Assembly: GCA_041914785.1 (NCBI GenBank)
Contig: JAYSCT010000003.1
Span: forward strand, 14,295 to 78,294
Source of the DNA: Pelomonas sp041914785
Lineage (GTDB): Bacteria; Pseudomonadota; Gammaproteobacteria; Burkholderiales; Burkholderiaceae_C
DNA length: 64,000 nucleotides
Direction of reading: 5' to 3'
The notes below the pieces were generated by a model, which was not told the DNA's origin, did not search any database, and saw only the letters and a program-made list of their open reading frames with translations. Shown piece by piece: positions 7,654-19,946 of the stretch. The position numbers and the translations under genes were made by a program. The number at the start of each line of letters is the position of its first letter. The first letter of the stretch is position 1.

Positions 7654-7920
7654 GGGCCTGCCACCCCCAGGGCAATGGGTCGCGAACGCCCGCCGCCAGG
7701 GGCCAATCAAGGCGCGGCACGCCGCCAGCACCTGTGTGCGCGGCAAGTAGCGTAACGCCGAGTGGCCCCTGGCGGCGGGCGTTCCCTTCGGGTTGTGGTC
7801 AGAGAGCCCGCGCGCGGCGTTGCAAATGCTCGCCGGGTGTCCAACCCGGCTGCGGTTTGCGCCTTGCTCGCGGGCTCTCTGGCCACAACGCGACCCATTG
7901 CCCTGGGGGTGGCAGGCCCT
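7653..7920. repeat. nested inverted-repeat element, three-way-junction fold
   Basis: Outer arms 7653-7684 and 7889-7920 are a perfect 32-bp inverted repeat. They enclose two further hairpins: arms 7684-7705/7763-7784 (22 bp, perfect) around a 57-nt core, and arms 7792-7812/7869-7889 (20 of 21 bp) around a 56-nt core. Only 7 nt (7785-7791) separate the two inner hairpins, so the whole element can fold as a three-way junction. The second core contains TTGCAAATGCTCGCC and GGCTGCGGTTTGCGCC flanking a small hairpin; this core recurs at 45249-45305. The element starts at the stop codon of the DUF2726 gene and ends 21 nt before srkA. Likely a REP/foldback-type repetitive element (inference). Confidence 0.85.
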
Positions 7921-7941
7921 CATCCCGGCGACACTCGCCGG

Positions 7942-9000
7942 ATGCACCACGCGACCCCTGACCTCAGCTTCGGCGACCTGACGCCGGAGTTCATGCTCGA
8001 CGCCCTGGACGCCGCCGGCCTGCGCGCCGACGGCCGGATGCTGCAGCTCAACTCCTTCGAGAACCGCGTGCTGCAGGTCCACCTGGACGACGACCGCCCA
8101 GGCCGCGGCGTGGGCGTCGCCAAGTTCTACCGGCCGGGCCGCTGGAGCGATGCGCAGATCCTGGAGGAGCACGCCTTCGCCGCCGAACTGGCCGCCGCCG
8201 AGGTGCCCGTCGCGGCGCCGTGGCTGCTGGACGGCGGCTCCACGCTGTTCCATTACCAGGGCCAGCGCCTGGCCGTCACGCCGCGCCAGGGCGGTCGCGG
8301 GCCGGAGCTGGAAGACCCCGAGGTGCTGCGCTGGATCGGCCGGCTGCTGGCGCGGCTGCACGGCGTGGGCCGGCAGCGGCCGTTCACCGCGCGGCTGTCC
8401 TGGGCCAGCGCCGCGCCGGCCCAGGCAGCGCGGGACTGGCTGATGCACAACGACGCGATCCCGCCCGAGATCGCCCCGAGCTGGGACGACGCCGCGCGCC
8501 GCTGCATCGACGCCATCCAGGCCGCCTTCGACAGCCTGCCCGACCTGCCGCTGACGCGGCTGCACGGCGACTGCCACCCCGGCAACATCCTGTGGACGCC
8601 CGACCGCGGGCCGCATTTCGTCGACCTGGACGACGCCGTCATGGGCCCCGTCGTGCAGGACCTGTGGATGCTGCTGCCGGGCGAACCCGATGCCGCGCGC
8701 CAGCTGCTGAACGCCGTGCTGGACGGCTACGAGCAGATCGCCGAGTTCGACGACCGCGAGCTGCGCCTCATCGAGCCGCTGCGCACGCTGCGCATGATCC
8801 ACCACAGCGCCTGGCTGGCGCGCCGCTGGGGCGACCCGGCCTTCCCGCTGGCCTTCCCGTGGTTCGGCTCGCCCAACTACTGGCTGGACCAGGTCGCCAA
8901 GCTGCGCGAGCAGCTGGAGGCGATGCGCCCCAAGGACGCGCCGCCGACGCTGGCACGCGACGAGGACGAAGTGAACTTCGACGGCGACGGGTTCGCCTGA
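7942..9000 (+). CDS. srkA: serine/threonine protein kinase SrkA (RdoA/YihE family)
   Basis: Protein of 352 aa of the stress-response kinase A family, a cytoplasmic aminoglycoside-phosphotransferase-fold kinase that counters stress-induced cell death in E. coli. Hallmarks: FGDLTPEFMLDALDAAG at the N-terminus, the LNSFENRVLQ loop, VAKFYRPGRW with the ATP-site Lys, the catalytic loop LHGDCHPGNILW and the metal-binding FVDLDDAVMGP. The C-terminal PWFGSPNYWLDQVAKLREQ is also typical. The start at 7942 is chosen because the longer ORF (from 7762) would translate the palindromic element. Regulation is not visible beyond the upstream element. Confidence 0.92.
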   Translation: MHHATPDLSFGDLTPEFMLDALDAAGLRADGRMLQLNSFENRVLQVHLDDDRPGRGVGVAKFYRPGRWSDAQILEEHAFAAELAAAEVPVAAPWLLDGGSTLFHYQGQRLAVTPRQGGRGPELEDPEVLRWIGRLLARLHGVGRQRPFTARLSWASAAPAQAARDWLMHNDAIPPEIAPSWDDAARRCIDAIQAAFDSLPDLPLTRLHGDCHPGNILWTPDRGPHFVDLDDAVMGPVVQDLWMLLPGEPDAARQLLNAVLDGYEQIAEFDDRELRLIEPLRTLRMIHHSAWLARRWGDPAFPLAFPWFGSPNYWLDQVAKLREQLEAMRPKDAPPTLARDEDEVNFDGDGFA

Positions 9001-9004
9001 CGCC

Positions 9005-9400
9005 TCACCGCCCCTGGCGCCAGGTCGCCGGCGTCTCGTTGGTCGCCACCGTCACGTCGGCGCGGCTGGCGTCCAGCGGCCGGATCTCCAGCGTCAGCCC
9101 GAACTGCAGGCAGGGGTTCTCGGCCGCGATCGCCGCGGCCTGCGCCAGCGTCTCGGCGACGATGAACCAGTAGCCGCCCACCCATTCCTTGGTCTCGGCA
9201 AACGGGCCGTCGGTGACGAGCCCGCCCCTGGCGACGACGCGGCAGCCCGGCTCCAGCCGGCTGCCGGGCTTGAGCCGCCCCTCGGCCAGGCCCTGCTCGT
9301 ACCAGACGTAGAACGCATCGATGGCCGCCTGCACGGCCTGCGGGCTGGCGTCTTCGTCCCACTGGCCCCGGGACAGCACCAGGTAGTCGTTCATCGGCAT
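9005..9400 (-). CDS. YCII-related domain protein
   Basis: Protein of 131 aa with the ferredoxin-like YCII/DGPF fold; the hallmark TDGPFAETKEWVGGYW is at residues 64-79. The N-terminus YLVLSRG and the C-terminal EIRPLD strand are also family-like. Such proteins are small, often dimeric, of uncertain function, and frequently accompany ECF sigma factors. No sigma gene is adjacent here. ATG at 9400 is preferred over an in-frame TTG at 9406 because GGAG lies 8 nt upstream. Convergent with srkA (4 nt apart). Confidence 0.85.
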   Translation of the reverse strand: MPMNDYLVLSRGQWDEDASPQAVQAAIDAFYVWYEQGLAEGRLKPGSRLEPGCRVVARGGLVTDGPFAETKEWVGGYWFIVAETLAQAAAIAAENPCLQFGLTLEIRPLDASRADVTVATNETPATWRQGR

Positions 9401-9484
9401 CAGCAAATCTCCGGGAGTTGGGGGCGGGCAGCACGCGGCGCCCGAGGCAGGAATGCTAGCGGGCGACCGAGGTGGCCAGCGGAA

Positions 9485-9508
9485 AATACTGGATATTCAT
9501 ACAGTATT
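9485..9508 (+). promoter_or_regulatory. LexA (SOS) box upstream of imuA
   Basis: CTG-N10-CAG at 9489-9504 with a TA-rich centre (GATATTCATA), extended to a 7-bp perfect dyad AATACTG/CAGTATT. It matches the LexA consensus of proteobacteria and lies 60 bp before the imuA start. SOS control of imuA-imuB-dnaE2 is the established arrangement in many bacteria. Confidence 0.88.
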
Positions 9509-9567
9509 GTGGTCTCATCCAGGCTCCGCTTTCTTCCCCCGTCGCCTTTGGTTTCGTCTGCCCGGCC

Positions 9568-10431
9568 ATGCTGTCCGCCCTGTCTTCCGCCCCCGCCGCC
9601 CCGCCCGTGCCGGGCCTTCCGCCGCCGGATGTCCCGCTGGACGCCCGCCTGGCGGGCCGGCTGTGGCGCGGCAGCAGCCTGGGCGCCAGCGCCGCGCCCA
9701 CGCTGCCCAGCGGCTTTGCGGCGCTGGACGCCGAGCTGCCCAGCGGCGGCTGGCCGCTGCAGGCCGTCACCGAGTTGCTGACGCCGCAGTCGGGCGTGCT
9801 GGAGTGGCGGCTGCTGGCGCCGGCGCTGCAGCGCTGGTGGGCCGCCCAGGCGCCGCCGGCCGCTGCCCCGGGCCGCCGGGCACGCGCCGCCGCGCCGGCG
9901 CTGCGCTCGCTGCTGCTCATCAACCCGCCGCACACGCCGCACCTGCCGGGGCTGCAGGCGCTGGGGCTGCCACCCTCCGCGCTGATCTGGGTGGCGGCGG
10001 GGCAGCCGGCCCAGCAGCTGTGGGCCGCCGAGCAGGCCATCAAGTCGCGCGTGGCCGTGCTGGCCTGGCTGCCCGAGGCACGGCCGGAGCAGATCCGCCG
10101 GCTGCAGGTCAGCGCGCTGAGCTCCGACGCGCCCGCCTTCCTCGTGCGGCCGGAGCGCGCGGGCCAGCAGTCCTCGGCCGCGCCGCTGCGCCTGGTGGTG
10201 AAGCCTGGCGAGGGCTGGGCGCTGGACGTCCACCTGCTCAAGCGCCGCGGGCCGGCGCACGAGGGCTGGCTGACGCTGCCCGCCGTGCCCGGCGCGGTGG
10301 AGCCGCTGCTGACGGCCGCCCGGCGCAAGCCCCAGCCGGCGCCCACCCCGGCGCCTTCGCCGGCCCCCGCGCCGGCTTCTCCCCCGCTGGAGCGCGCCGA
10401 TGCGCTGGCTCGCGCTGTGCTGCCCGCCTGA
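9568..10431 (+). CDS. imuA: mutasome protein ImuA (RecA/SulA-like)
   Basis: Protein of 287 aa when started at the ATG at 9568; the upstream in-frame extension would overlap the LexA box. It has the ImuA pattern: LPSGFAALDAELPSGGWPLQAVTELL near residues 45-70, then a RecA-like core with LLLINPPHTPHLPGLQALGL and LIWVAAGQPAQQLWAAEQAIKS. The Walker A motif is degenerate. ImuA acts with ImuB and DnaE2 in SOS-induced translesion synthesis, bringing RecA to the complex. It is the first gene of the operon, and its end overlaps imuB by 32 nt. The C-terminus is a Pro/Ala-rich linker. Confidence 0.88.
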   Translation: MLSALSSAPAAPPVPGLPPPDVPLDARLAGRLWRGSSLGASAAPTLPSGFAALDAELPSGGWPLQAVTELLTPQSGVLEWRLLAPALQRWWAAQAPPAAAPGRRARAAAPALRSLLLINPPHTPHLPGLQALGLPPSALIWVAAGQPAQQLWAAEQAIKSRVAVLAWLPEARPEQIRRLQVSALSSDAPAFLVRPERAGQQSSAAPLRLVVKPGEGWALDVHLLKRRGPAHEGWLTLPAVPGAVEPLLTAARRKPQPAPTPAPSPAPAPASPPLERADALARAVLPA

Positions 10432-11685
10432 TGCCGCGGGGAATGACGCCCTGGCCTGGCTGGCGCTGAGCTTCACGCCGCGCGTCGCCCGGCTGGAGGA
10501 GGCGGTGGTGGCCGAGATGTCGGGCAGCCTGCGGCTGTTCCGCGGCGCCCGCGCGCTGCGGTTGCGGCTGCAGGCCGACGCGGCGCAGGCCGGCCTGGCG
10601 CTGGGCGCGATGGCCTGGGCTCCCACCGCGCTGGCGGCGCTGGCACTGGCGCGCTGCCCCACCGCGCCGCGGCAGGGCCCATTCGCGGCCCGGCTGGATG
10701 CGCTGCCGCTGGCCGCCCTCACCGCCGCGCACGCCCACCACGCGATGCTGGCCCGGCTGGGCTGCACGCGGCTGGGCGAGCTGCGCCGGCTGCCCCGCGC
10801 CGCGCTGGCCAGGCGCTTCGGCCCGGCGCTGCTGACGGCACTGGACCAGGCCTACGGCGACCTGCCCGAAGTGCATGACTGGCTGACGCTGCCCGACCGC
10901 TTCGACGCCCGGCTGGAGCTGCCCTGGCGCGTCGAGCACGCGCCCGTGCTGCTGAGCTTTGCCGAGACGCTGCTGCGCCAGCTCTGCACCTTTCTCGCTG
11001 CGCGCCATGCCGGCGTGCGCACACTGCGCCTGGCCTGGCAGCACGACGCGATGCGCGCGCGTGACGTGGCCGGCAGCGGCGAGCTGACCGTGGCCACCGC
11101 CGACACGACGCGCGACCTGGCGCGGCTGACACGCCTGCTGGGCGAGCACCTGGCCCGCACGACGCTGGCCGCACCGGCCGGCGAGATCACGCTCAGCGCC
11201 GACACCGTGCTGCCGCTGCAGGAAGGCAGCCACAGCCTGCTGCCCGGCCCGTCCGACCCGGCCGAGCGCGCGACGACGAACGCGCTGCTGGAGCGGCTGT
11301 CGGTGCGGCTGGGTGCCGACCATGTCTGCGAAGGGCGGCTGCACGAAGACCACCGGCTGGACCGCATGCAGCGCTGGCAGCCCTGGCCCGCGCCCGCGTC
11401 GCCGCCCGTGCGCCCGCCGCCCGGGCCGCAGCCCACCTGGCTGGTGGAGCCGCCGCTGCCGCTGCGCTGCGATGCGCGGGAGCAGCCGATGTACTGCGGC
11501 GCGCTGGCACGCATCAGCGGGCCGCACCGCGTGGAAGCCGGCTGGTGGGAGGGCCCGGGCCAGTTGCAGACGCGCGACTACTACGTCTACCGCAGCGCGG
11601 CGCGCGGGCTGCTGTGGGTCTATCACGAGCGGCTGTCGGCCAACGAGTCACACGCGTCGGGCTGGTTTCTGCACGGGGTGTTCGC

Positions 11686-11689
<4 letters not shown>
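10400..11689 (+). CDS. imuB: ImuB, Y-family polymerase-like hub of the mutasome
   Basis: Protein of 429 aa, a catalytically inactive Y-family homologue that links the beta clamp, ImuA and DnaE2. Family features seen: LSFTPRVARLEEAVVAEMSGSLRLFRG, the HhH-like RLGCTRLGELRRLPRAALARRFG, DRFDARLELPW and the C-terminal RISGPHRVEAGWWEGP...RDYYVY. The usual N-terminal palm segment of about 70 residues between the first strand and the FTP motif is nearly absent (only a short MRWLALCCPPDAAGND link). I believe this short form recurs in Burkholderiales. Translation is coupled to imuA (32-nt overlap) and dnaE2 (ATGA overlap). Confidence 0.88.
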
Positions 11690-15051
<3,362 letters not shown>

Positions 15052-15144
15052 CCCAGGGAAAGCACTGACAAGAAACTGGGTGCTGGCTCTTCTGATGAGC
15101 TACCTGCGGCCTAAGCTGGCGACACAAAACCACAGGGAGTGGCC

Positions 15145-17442
15145 ATGCTGATTGCTCACAGCCAGAACGACGCTGGTGCCTGGCACGAGCTGGCAGCTCA
15201 TCTCAGCAAAGTCGCCGATCTGGCCGCCGAGTTCTCATCCGCCTGGGGCGACACGCTCTGGGCGGGGCTGGCCGGCGCATGGCATGACCTGGGCAAGGCC
15301 CGGGCCGGCTTCCAGCAGCACATCAGCCACGACCCCGACGCTCATATCGAAGGTCGTGTCCCAGGCGCCGAGAAGACCCACTCGGCCGCAGGCGCCCTGC
15401 ATGCCAGGGCAGAGTTCGCGCGCCTGTTGGATGCCCGCAGTGCTGACAGTCTGGCCCGTGTCCTGCAGTACCTGATCGCCGGCCACCACGCCGGTCTGGC
15501 CAACTGGCAGCCGAAAGACGGCCATGGCGGCCTGGCGCCTCGCCTGGCCAGCACCGCCGCACAAACCGAATACCAGGACGCGCTGCGAGGCCTGGCCGAA
15601 GCCGGTGAAACCGTGCGCGCCACGCCCGACGCCACCACGCTCACCGCCGCCGCCCGCGCACTGCTGGGCCAGCGCGAACCCCTCGCCCGCTCGCTGGCCC
15701 TGCGCATGCTGTTCTCGGCCCTGGTAGACGCCGACTTCCTCGACACCGAGGCCCACTTCAACGCCGACAAGACCGCGCGCCGCGCCAGCTTCCCGCCCAT
15801 CACCCGCTATGCCGAACAACTGCAGGCCCACCTCGCCGAACTGGCGAGCCGTGTGCACGCCAGCGGCCAGGCCGACACGGCCGTGATGCGCGCCCGCGCC
15901 GAGGTGCAACAGGCCTGCATCACACAAGCCGCCCAGCCGCCGGGCGTCTTCACGCTCCCCGTGCCCACTGGCGGCGGCAAGACGCTGTCGTCCCTGGCCT
16001 TCGCGCTGGAGCACGCGCGCCGGCACGGCCTGCGCCGCGTCATCTACGCCATTCCCTACACCAGCATCATTGAACAGACGGCCAGCGTCTTCGCCGGCAT
16101 CTTCGGGGCCGATCAGGTCATCGAACACCACAGCCAGGCCGACAGCGCCCCGGGCACTGACACCACCGCCTCGCGCCTGGCCTGCGAGAACTGGGACGCA
16201 CCCCTCATCGTCACCACCAATGTGCAGCTGTTCGAGTCGCTGTTCGCCGCCAGCACCTCGCGCTGTCGCAAGCTGCACCGGCTGGCCGGCAGCGTCATCG
16301 TGCTGGACGAGGCGCAGATGCTGCCGCCCGAGTTCCTGCAACCCATCCTCGACACGTTGAATGTGCTGCTGGCCCGCTACCGCATCAGCCTGGTGCTGTG
16401 CACCGCCACCCAGCCGGTGCTGACCAGCCGCAGCGCCTTCGATCCCCGTCAGACCTTGCGCGGCCTGCCCGATCCCCGCCCCATCGTCGAGCCCGGCCCG
16501 CTGTTCAGCACCCTGCGCCGCACCGAGATCCACTGGCCGCCCGACCTGCACACCGTTACCGAACTGCCCACCCTGGCCGAACGCCTGCTGCAAGAGCCCT
16601 GCGCACTGGCCATCCTCAACACCCGCGCCGATGCGATGGCGCTGGCCAAGCTGCTGCCGCGCGACAGCACCCGCCACCTCAGCGCCGCCATGTGCGGCGC
16701 GCACCGCGCCCAGGTCATCGCCGAGATCCGCGACCTGCTCAAGGCCGGCGTGCCGCTGCACGTCGTCAGCACGCAGTTGATCGAAGCGGGCGTGGACGTG
16801 GACTTCCCCGTGGTGTGGCGCGCACTCGCCGGGCTGGACTCCATCGCCCAGGCCGCCGGGCGCTGCAACCGCGAGGGGCGGCGCGAGAGGGGCGACGTGC
16901 ATTTGATCGTGCGCCCCATCCCGAAGCCGCTGGCACTGCTGCGCACGGCGGCCGACACCACGGTCAGCCTGCATGCCGAAGGGCTGCCCGACGCGCTCGC
17001 CCCAGCGGCCTTCGAGCGCTACTTCCGGGCCCTCTATGCCAAGCAGAACCTGGACCAGCACCAGATCGTCGACCTGCTCAGCGAGCGCAGTGGCCCCCTG
17101 GAATTCAACTTCCGCAGCGCCGCCGACAAGTTCCGCCTCATCGACGACGAGGGCCAGTCCTCGCTGCTCATCCCCCTGCACCGCGTGATGGATGGCCACG
17201 AGCAACTCGCCCCCCTCATCGCCAAGCTCGAAGCCGGCGAGGCCGACCGCTGGCTGCTGCGCAGCGTGCAGCGCTATGTGCTCAACATCCGCCAGCGGCA
17301 GTTGGACGAGTTGCTGCGCACCGGCACCGTCAAGGCGTTGGCCTGCGGCATCTACTTGCTGGAGGACGACACCCGCTACGACCGTCGGTTTGGGCTGCTG
17401 CCTCGCGATAACCCGCTCGACGCAGTGACCATGGTTCAGTAG
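15145..17442 (+). CDS. cas3: CRISPR-associated nuclease-helicase Cas3, type I-C
   Basis: Protein of 765 aa with the HD nuclease at the N-terminus (HELAAHLSKVA and the H47-D48 of AWHDLGK) fused to an SF2 helicase. Helicase motifs: I VPTGGGKTLSSLAF, II VLDEAQMLPPEF (DEAQ rather than DEAH), III CTATQPVL, VI QAAGRCNREG. It nicks and processively degrades DNA that Cascade has bound. ATG at 15145 is chosen over GTG at 15139 because AGGGAG (15134-15139) is its ribosome-binding site. First gene of the cas operon; the 93 bp before it hold the presumed promoter. All catalytic motifs are intact, so activity is expected. Confidence 0.95.
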   Translation: MLIAHSQNDAGAWHELAAHLSKVADLAAEFSSAWGDTLWAGLAGAWHDLGKARAGFQQHISHDPDAHIEGRVPGAEKTHSAAGALHARAEFARLLDARSADSLARVLQYLIAGHHAGLANWQPKDGHGGLAPRLASTAAQTEYQDALRGLAEAGETVRATPDATTLTAAARALLGQREPLARSLALRMLFSALVDADFLDTEAHFNADKTARRASFPPITRYAEQLQAHLAELASRVHASGQADTAVMRARAEVQQACITQAAQPPGVFTLPVPTGGGKTLSSLAFALEHARRHGLRRVIYAIPYTSIIEQTASVFAGIFGADQVIEHHSQADSAPGTDTTASRLACENWDAPLIVTTNVQLFESLFAASTSRCRKLHRLAGSVIVLDEAQMLPPEFLQPILDTLNVLLARYRISLVLCTATQPVLTSRSAFDPRQTLRGLPDPRPIVEPGPLFSTLRRTEIHWPPDLHTVTELPTLAERLLQEPCALAILNTRADAMALAKLLPRDSTRHLSAAMCGAHRAQVIAEIRDLLKAGVPLHVVSTQLIEAGVDVDFPVVWRALAGLDSIAQAAGRCNREGRRERGDVHLIVRPIPKPLALLRTAADTTVSLHAEGLPDALAPAAFERYFRALYAKQNLDQHQIVDLLSERSGPLEFNFRSAADKFRLIDDEGQSSLLIPLHRVMDGHEQLAPLIAKLEAGEADRWLLRSVQRYVLNIRQRQLDELLRTGTVKALACGIYLLEDDTRYDRRFGLLPRDNPLDAVTMVQ

Positions 17443-17486
17443 CGTTTCAACCAGACGACCCAGATCGCGCCACCCAGGGAGATCCC

Positions 17487-18137
17487 ATGCCACAGAGCTT
17501 TTGCCTGCACGTCGCAGGCGACTTCGCCTGCTTCACCCGCCCCGAGATGAAGGTCGAGCGGGTCAGCTACGACGTGATCACACCCTCGGCCGCCCGTGCC
17601 ATCTTCGAGGCCATCCTGTGGAAGCGGGCCATCCGATGGCGAGTCACACGCATCGAGGTGCTGGCGCCCATCCGCTGGATGAATCTGCGCCGCAATGAGG
17701 TGGGCGCTGTCATCTCCAGCAGCAACGTGCAGCAGGCCATGAACGCCGGCCAGGGCGACTTGGCGCTGTACGTCGAGGACGAACGCCAGCAGCGCGCCGG
17801 CCTCTTCCTGCGCGACGTGGCCTATCGCCTGCATGCCGAACTGGATGTGCGCAGCGGCGAGCCGCGCCAGAAGTACGAAGAGATGTTCCTGCGCCGCGCG
17901 GCCAAGGGCCAATGGGTCAACCAGCCCTACCTCGGCTGCCGCGAGTTCGCTGCCGACGTGCGCCTGGTCGAACCCGGCACACAACAACCTGCAGCCATCG
18001 ACGAAACGCGCGACCTGGGCTGGATGCTGCACGACCTGGATTTCACCGACCTCGCCTCGCCGCAGCCACGCTTCTTCCGCGCGCAGATGCAGGCCGGCGC
18101 CATCGCCGTGCCCGCCTTCGAGGAGGCCGCCGCATGA
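17487..18137 (+). CDS. cas5c: Cas5c (Cas5d), pre-crRNA endoribonuclease of type I-C
   Basis: Protein of 216 aa, typical for subtype I-C. The hallmark SFCLHVAGDFACFTRPEMKV is at the N-terminus, followed by SYDVITPSAARAIFEAILW and the PIRWMNLRRNEVG segment. In this subtype Cas5 replaces Cas6: it cuts pre-crRNA at the 3' base of the repeat hairpin, leaving an 11-nt 5' handle, and then stays in Cascade. The repeat here has exactly 11 nt after its stem. The AGGGAG ribosome-binding site is the same sequence seen before cas3 and cas7. Stop overlaps the cas8c start (ATGA). Confidence 0.95.
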   Translation: MPQSFCLHVAGDFACFTRPEMKVERVSYDVITPSAARAIFEAILWKRAIRWRVTRIEVLAPIRWMNLRRNEVGAVISSSNVQQAMNAGQGDLALYVEDERQQRAGLFLRDVAYRLHAELDVRSGEPRQKYEEMFLRRAAKGQWVNQPYLGCREFAADVRLVEPGTQQPAAIDETRDLGWMLHDLDFTDLASPQPRFFRAQMQAGAIAVPAFEEAAA

Positions 18138-19942
18138 TCCTGCAAGCCCTCGCCCAGCTCTACGAGCGCCGCGCCGCCGACCCCGACCCTGCACGGCGCC
18201 TACCCTCGCCGGGACTGGAAGACAAGGACATCCCCTTCATCGTAGAACTCCGCCAGGACGGCAGCCCCGTGCTGTTGCGCGACACCCGCCGGCTGGACGG
18301 CAAGAAGCTACGCGCCCAGACCTTCCTTGTGCCTCAGGGCGTCAAGAAGACCTCGGGCGTGGCGGCGAACCTGCTGTGGGACACGGCGGAGTACGCCCTT
18401 GGCGTCACCGCCAAGGCCGAGGCGCCCCGTCTGCCCGAACAGACCGCCGCCTTCCTGGCCCGCATCCAGGCTTTGGCGCCTCACGCCGAAGGCGACGCCG
18501 GCCTGCAAGCCTTGCTGGCTTTCCTGCAGGCACCCCAGCTGGATCTGCTGCGCGCGGCACCGCACTGGGACGAGTTGCTGCAGAGCAATGCGCTGGTGAG
18601 CTTTGAACTGCAGGGCGACGCGGGCGTGCTGATCTGCCAGCGCCCCGCCGTGCAGGCCGCCATTCGCGCACTGGCCGCGAGCCGGGCGCCGGGCACGCTG
18701 GCGCACTGCCTGGTGGACGGCGCACCGCGCCCGGTGGCGCGCCTGCATGGCGCCATCAAGGGTGTGTGGGGTGCGCAGACTTCAGGCGCCAACATCGTCT
18801 CGTTCAACCTGGGCGCCTTCAACTCCTACGGCAAGGAGCAAGGCCTGAATGCGCCGGTGGGCGAGGCCGCCGTCTTTGCCTACACAACGGCACTGAACGC
18901 GCTGCTGGACCGCGACTCCCCGAACCGCATCCAGGTGGGCGACGCGTCCACGGTCTTCTGGGCAGACGCACCGCATCCATTCGACGGCACAGGAGCGGGC
19001 GAGTTCACGCTGGCCGATCTCTTCGCCGAGGCCGACAACCCTAACAAGCACCGCGACGCCGTGCGCGCACTGTTCAACGCCGTGCGCTCCGGCCAGATGC
19101 CGAAGGCCGTGGCCGACACGCGCTTCTTCGTGCTCGGCCTCTCGCCAAATGCGGCGCGTATCAGCATCCGCTTCTGGCTGCCGTCCGTGCCCTTCGCCGA
19201 ACTGGCGCCACGCCTGGTGCAGCACTTCGAGGACATCCGCCTTGCACGGCGCTACGACAGCGACCCCGAGACGCCCTCGCTGTTCCGGCTGCTGACCAGC
19301 CTGGCCCTGCAAGGCAAGGCCGACAACATCCCACCGCGCCTGGCCGGCGAATGGATGCGAGCCATCCTGGAAGGACGCCCACTGCCTGCGAACTTGCTGT
19401 CCGCTGCCGTGCAGCGGGACCGAGTCTCATCAGCCAAGGAGCGAAAGGAACATCCAGAGTACCTCTACCTACGAGCCTGCGTCCTCAAAGCCTGGCTGAA
19501 CCGGCAATCCCGCGCCACATCGACTACCACCCGTCCGCTACACACATTCAAGGAGGCCCTGGACATGGACAACCCCGCACCCGCCTACCGGCTGGGCCGA
19601 CTCTTCGCCACGCTGGAGCGCATTCAGGAGCAGGCGCAGCCCGGCATCAACGCGACCATCCGCGACCGCTACTACGGCGCGGCCTCGACCACGCCGGTCG
19701 CCGTGTTCACCACCTTGCTGCGGCTCAAGAACGCCCACATCAAGAAGCTCAGCGACAGCTTCGGCCACTACTTCGAGAAGCTGATCGGCGAAATCCTGGC
19801 GCCGCTGAGCGGCTTCCCGCGCCAGCTCACCTTGGCAGAGCAGGGCCAGTTCGCCCTCGGCTACTACCACCAGCGCCAGGACTTCTTCACCAAGAAGGCC
19901 GACGCCGACTCCACGACCACCGACCAACCCCAGGGAGATTGA
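18134..19942 (+). CDS. cas8c: Cas8c (Csd1), large subunit of type I-C Cascade
   Basis: Protein of 602 aa, normal length. The start at 18134 overlaps the cas5c stop; the longer ORF from 17912 is a shadow of cas5c. Family-typical blocks: MILQALAQLYER, PGLEDKDIPFIVEL, SGVAANLLWDTAEYALGV, ANIVSFNLGAFNSYGKEQGLNAPVGE and VFWADAPHPF near the middle, then FFVLGLSPNAARISIRFW. Cas8c recognises the PAM and, through an internal start site in characterised I-C systems, may also yield the small subunit. I could not identify a convincing internal start here. Followed by cas7 after 4 nt. Confidence 0.93.
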   Translation: MILQALAQLYERRAADPDPARRLPSPGLEDKDIPFIVELRQDGSPVLLRDTRRLDGKKLRAQTFLVPQGVKKTSGVAANLLWDTAEYALGVTAKAEAPRLPEQTAAFLARIQALAPHAEGDAGLQALLAFLQAPQLDLLRAAPHWDELLQSNALVSFELQGDAGVLICQRPAVQAAIRALAASRAPGTLAHCLVDGAPRPVARLHGAIKGVWGAQTSGANIVSFNLGAFNSYGKEQGLNAPVGEAAVFAYTTALNALLDRDSPNRIQVGDASTVFWADAPHPFDGTGAGEFTLADLFAEADNPNKHRDAVRALFNAVRSGQMPKAVADTRFFVLGLSPNAARISIRFWLPSVPFAELAPRLVQHFEDIRLARRYDSDPETPSLFRLLTSLALQGKADNIPPRLAGEWMRAILEGRPLPANLLSAAVQRDRVSSAKERKEHPEYLYLRACVLKAWLNRQSRATSTTTRPLHTFKEALDMDNPAPAYRLGRLFATLERIQEQAQPGINATIRDRYYGAASTTPVAVFTTLLRLKNAHIKKLSDSFGHYFEKLIGEILAPLSGFPRQLTLAEQGQFALGYYHQRQDFFTKKADADSTTTDQPQGD

Positions 19943-19946
19943 GAAC

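Noticed and set aside
7762..7941. 60-residue N-terminal extension of SrkA
   Set aside because: It is the translation of the inverted-repeat element; the SrkA family starts near the ATG at 7942.
11545..11685. Extension of DnaE2 upstream of 11686
   Set aside because: It lies inside imuB in another frame; the ATGA overlap start is standard for this operon.
15052..15144. Sigma-70 promoter of the cas operon (CTGACA at 15065, TCTGAT at 15090)
   Set aside because: The hexamers are poor matches and the spacer is 19 bp; not strong enough to report as a promoter.
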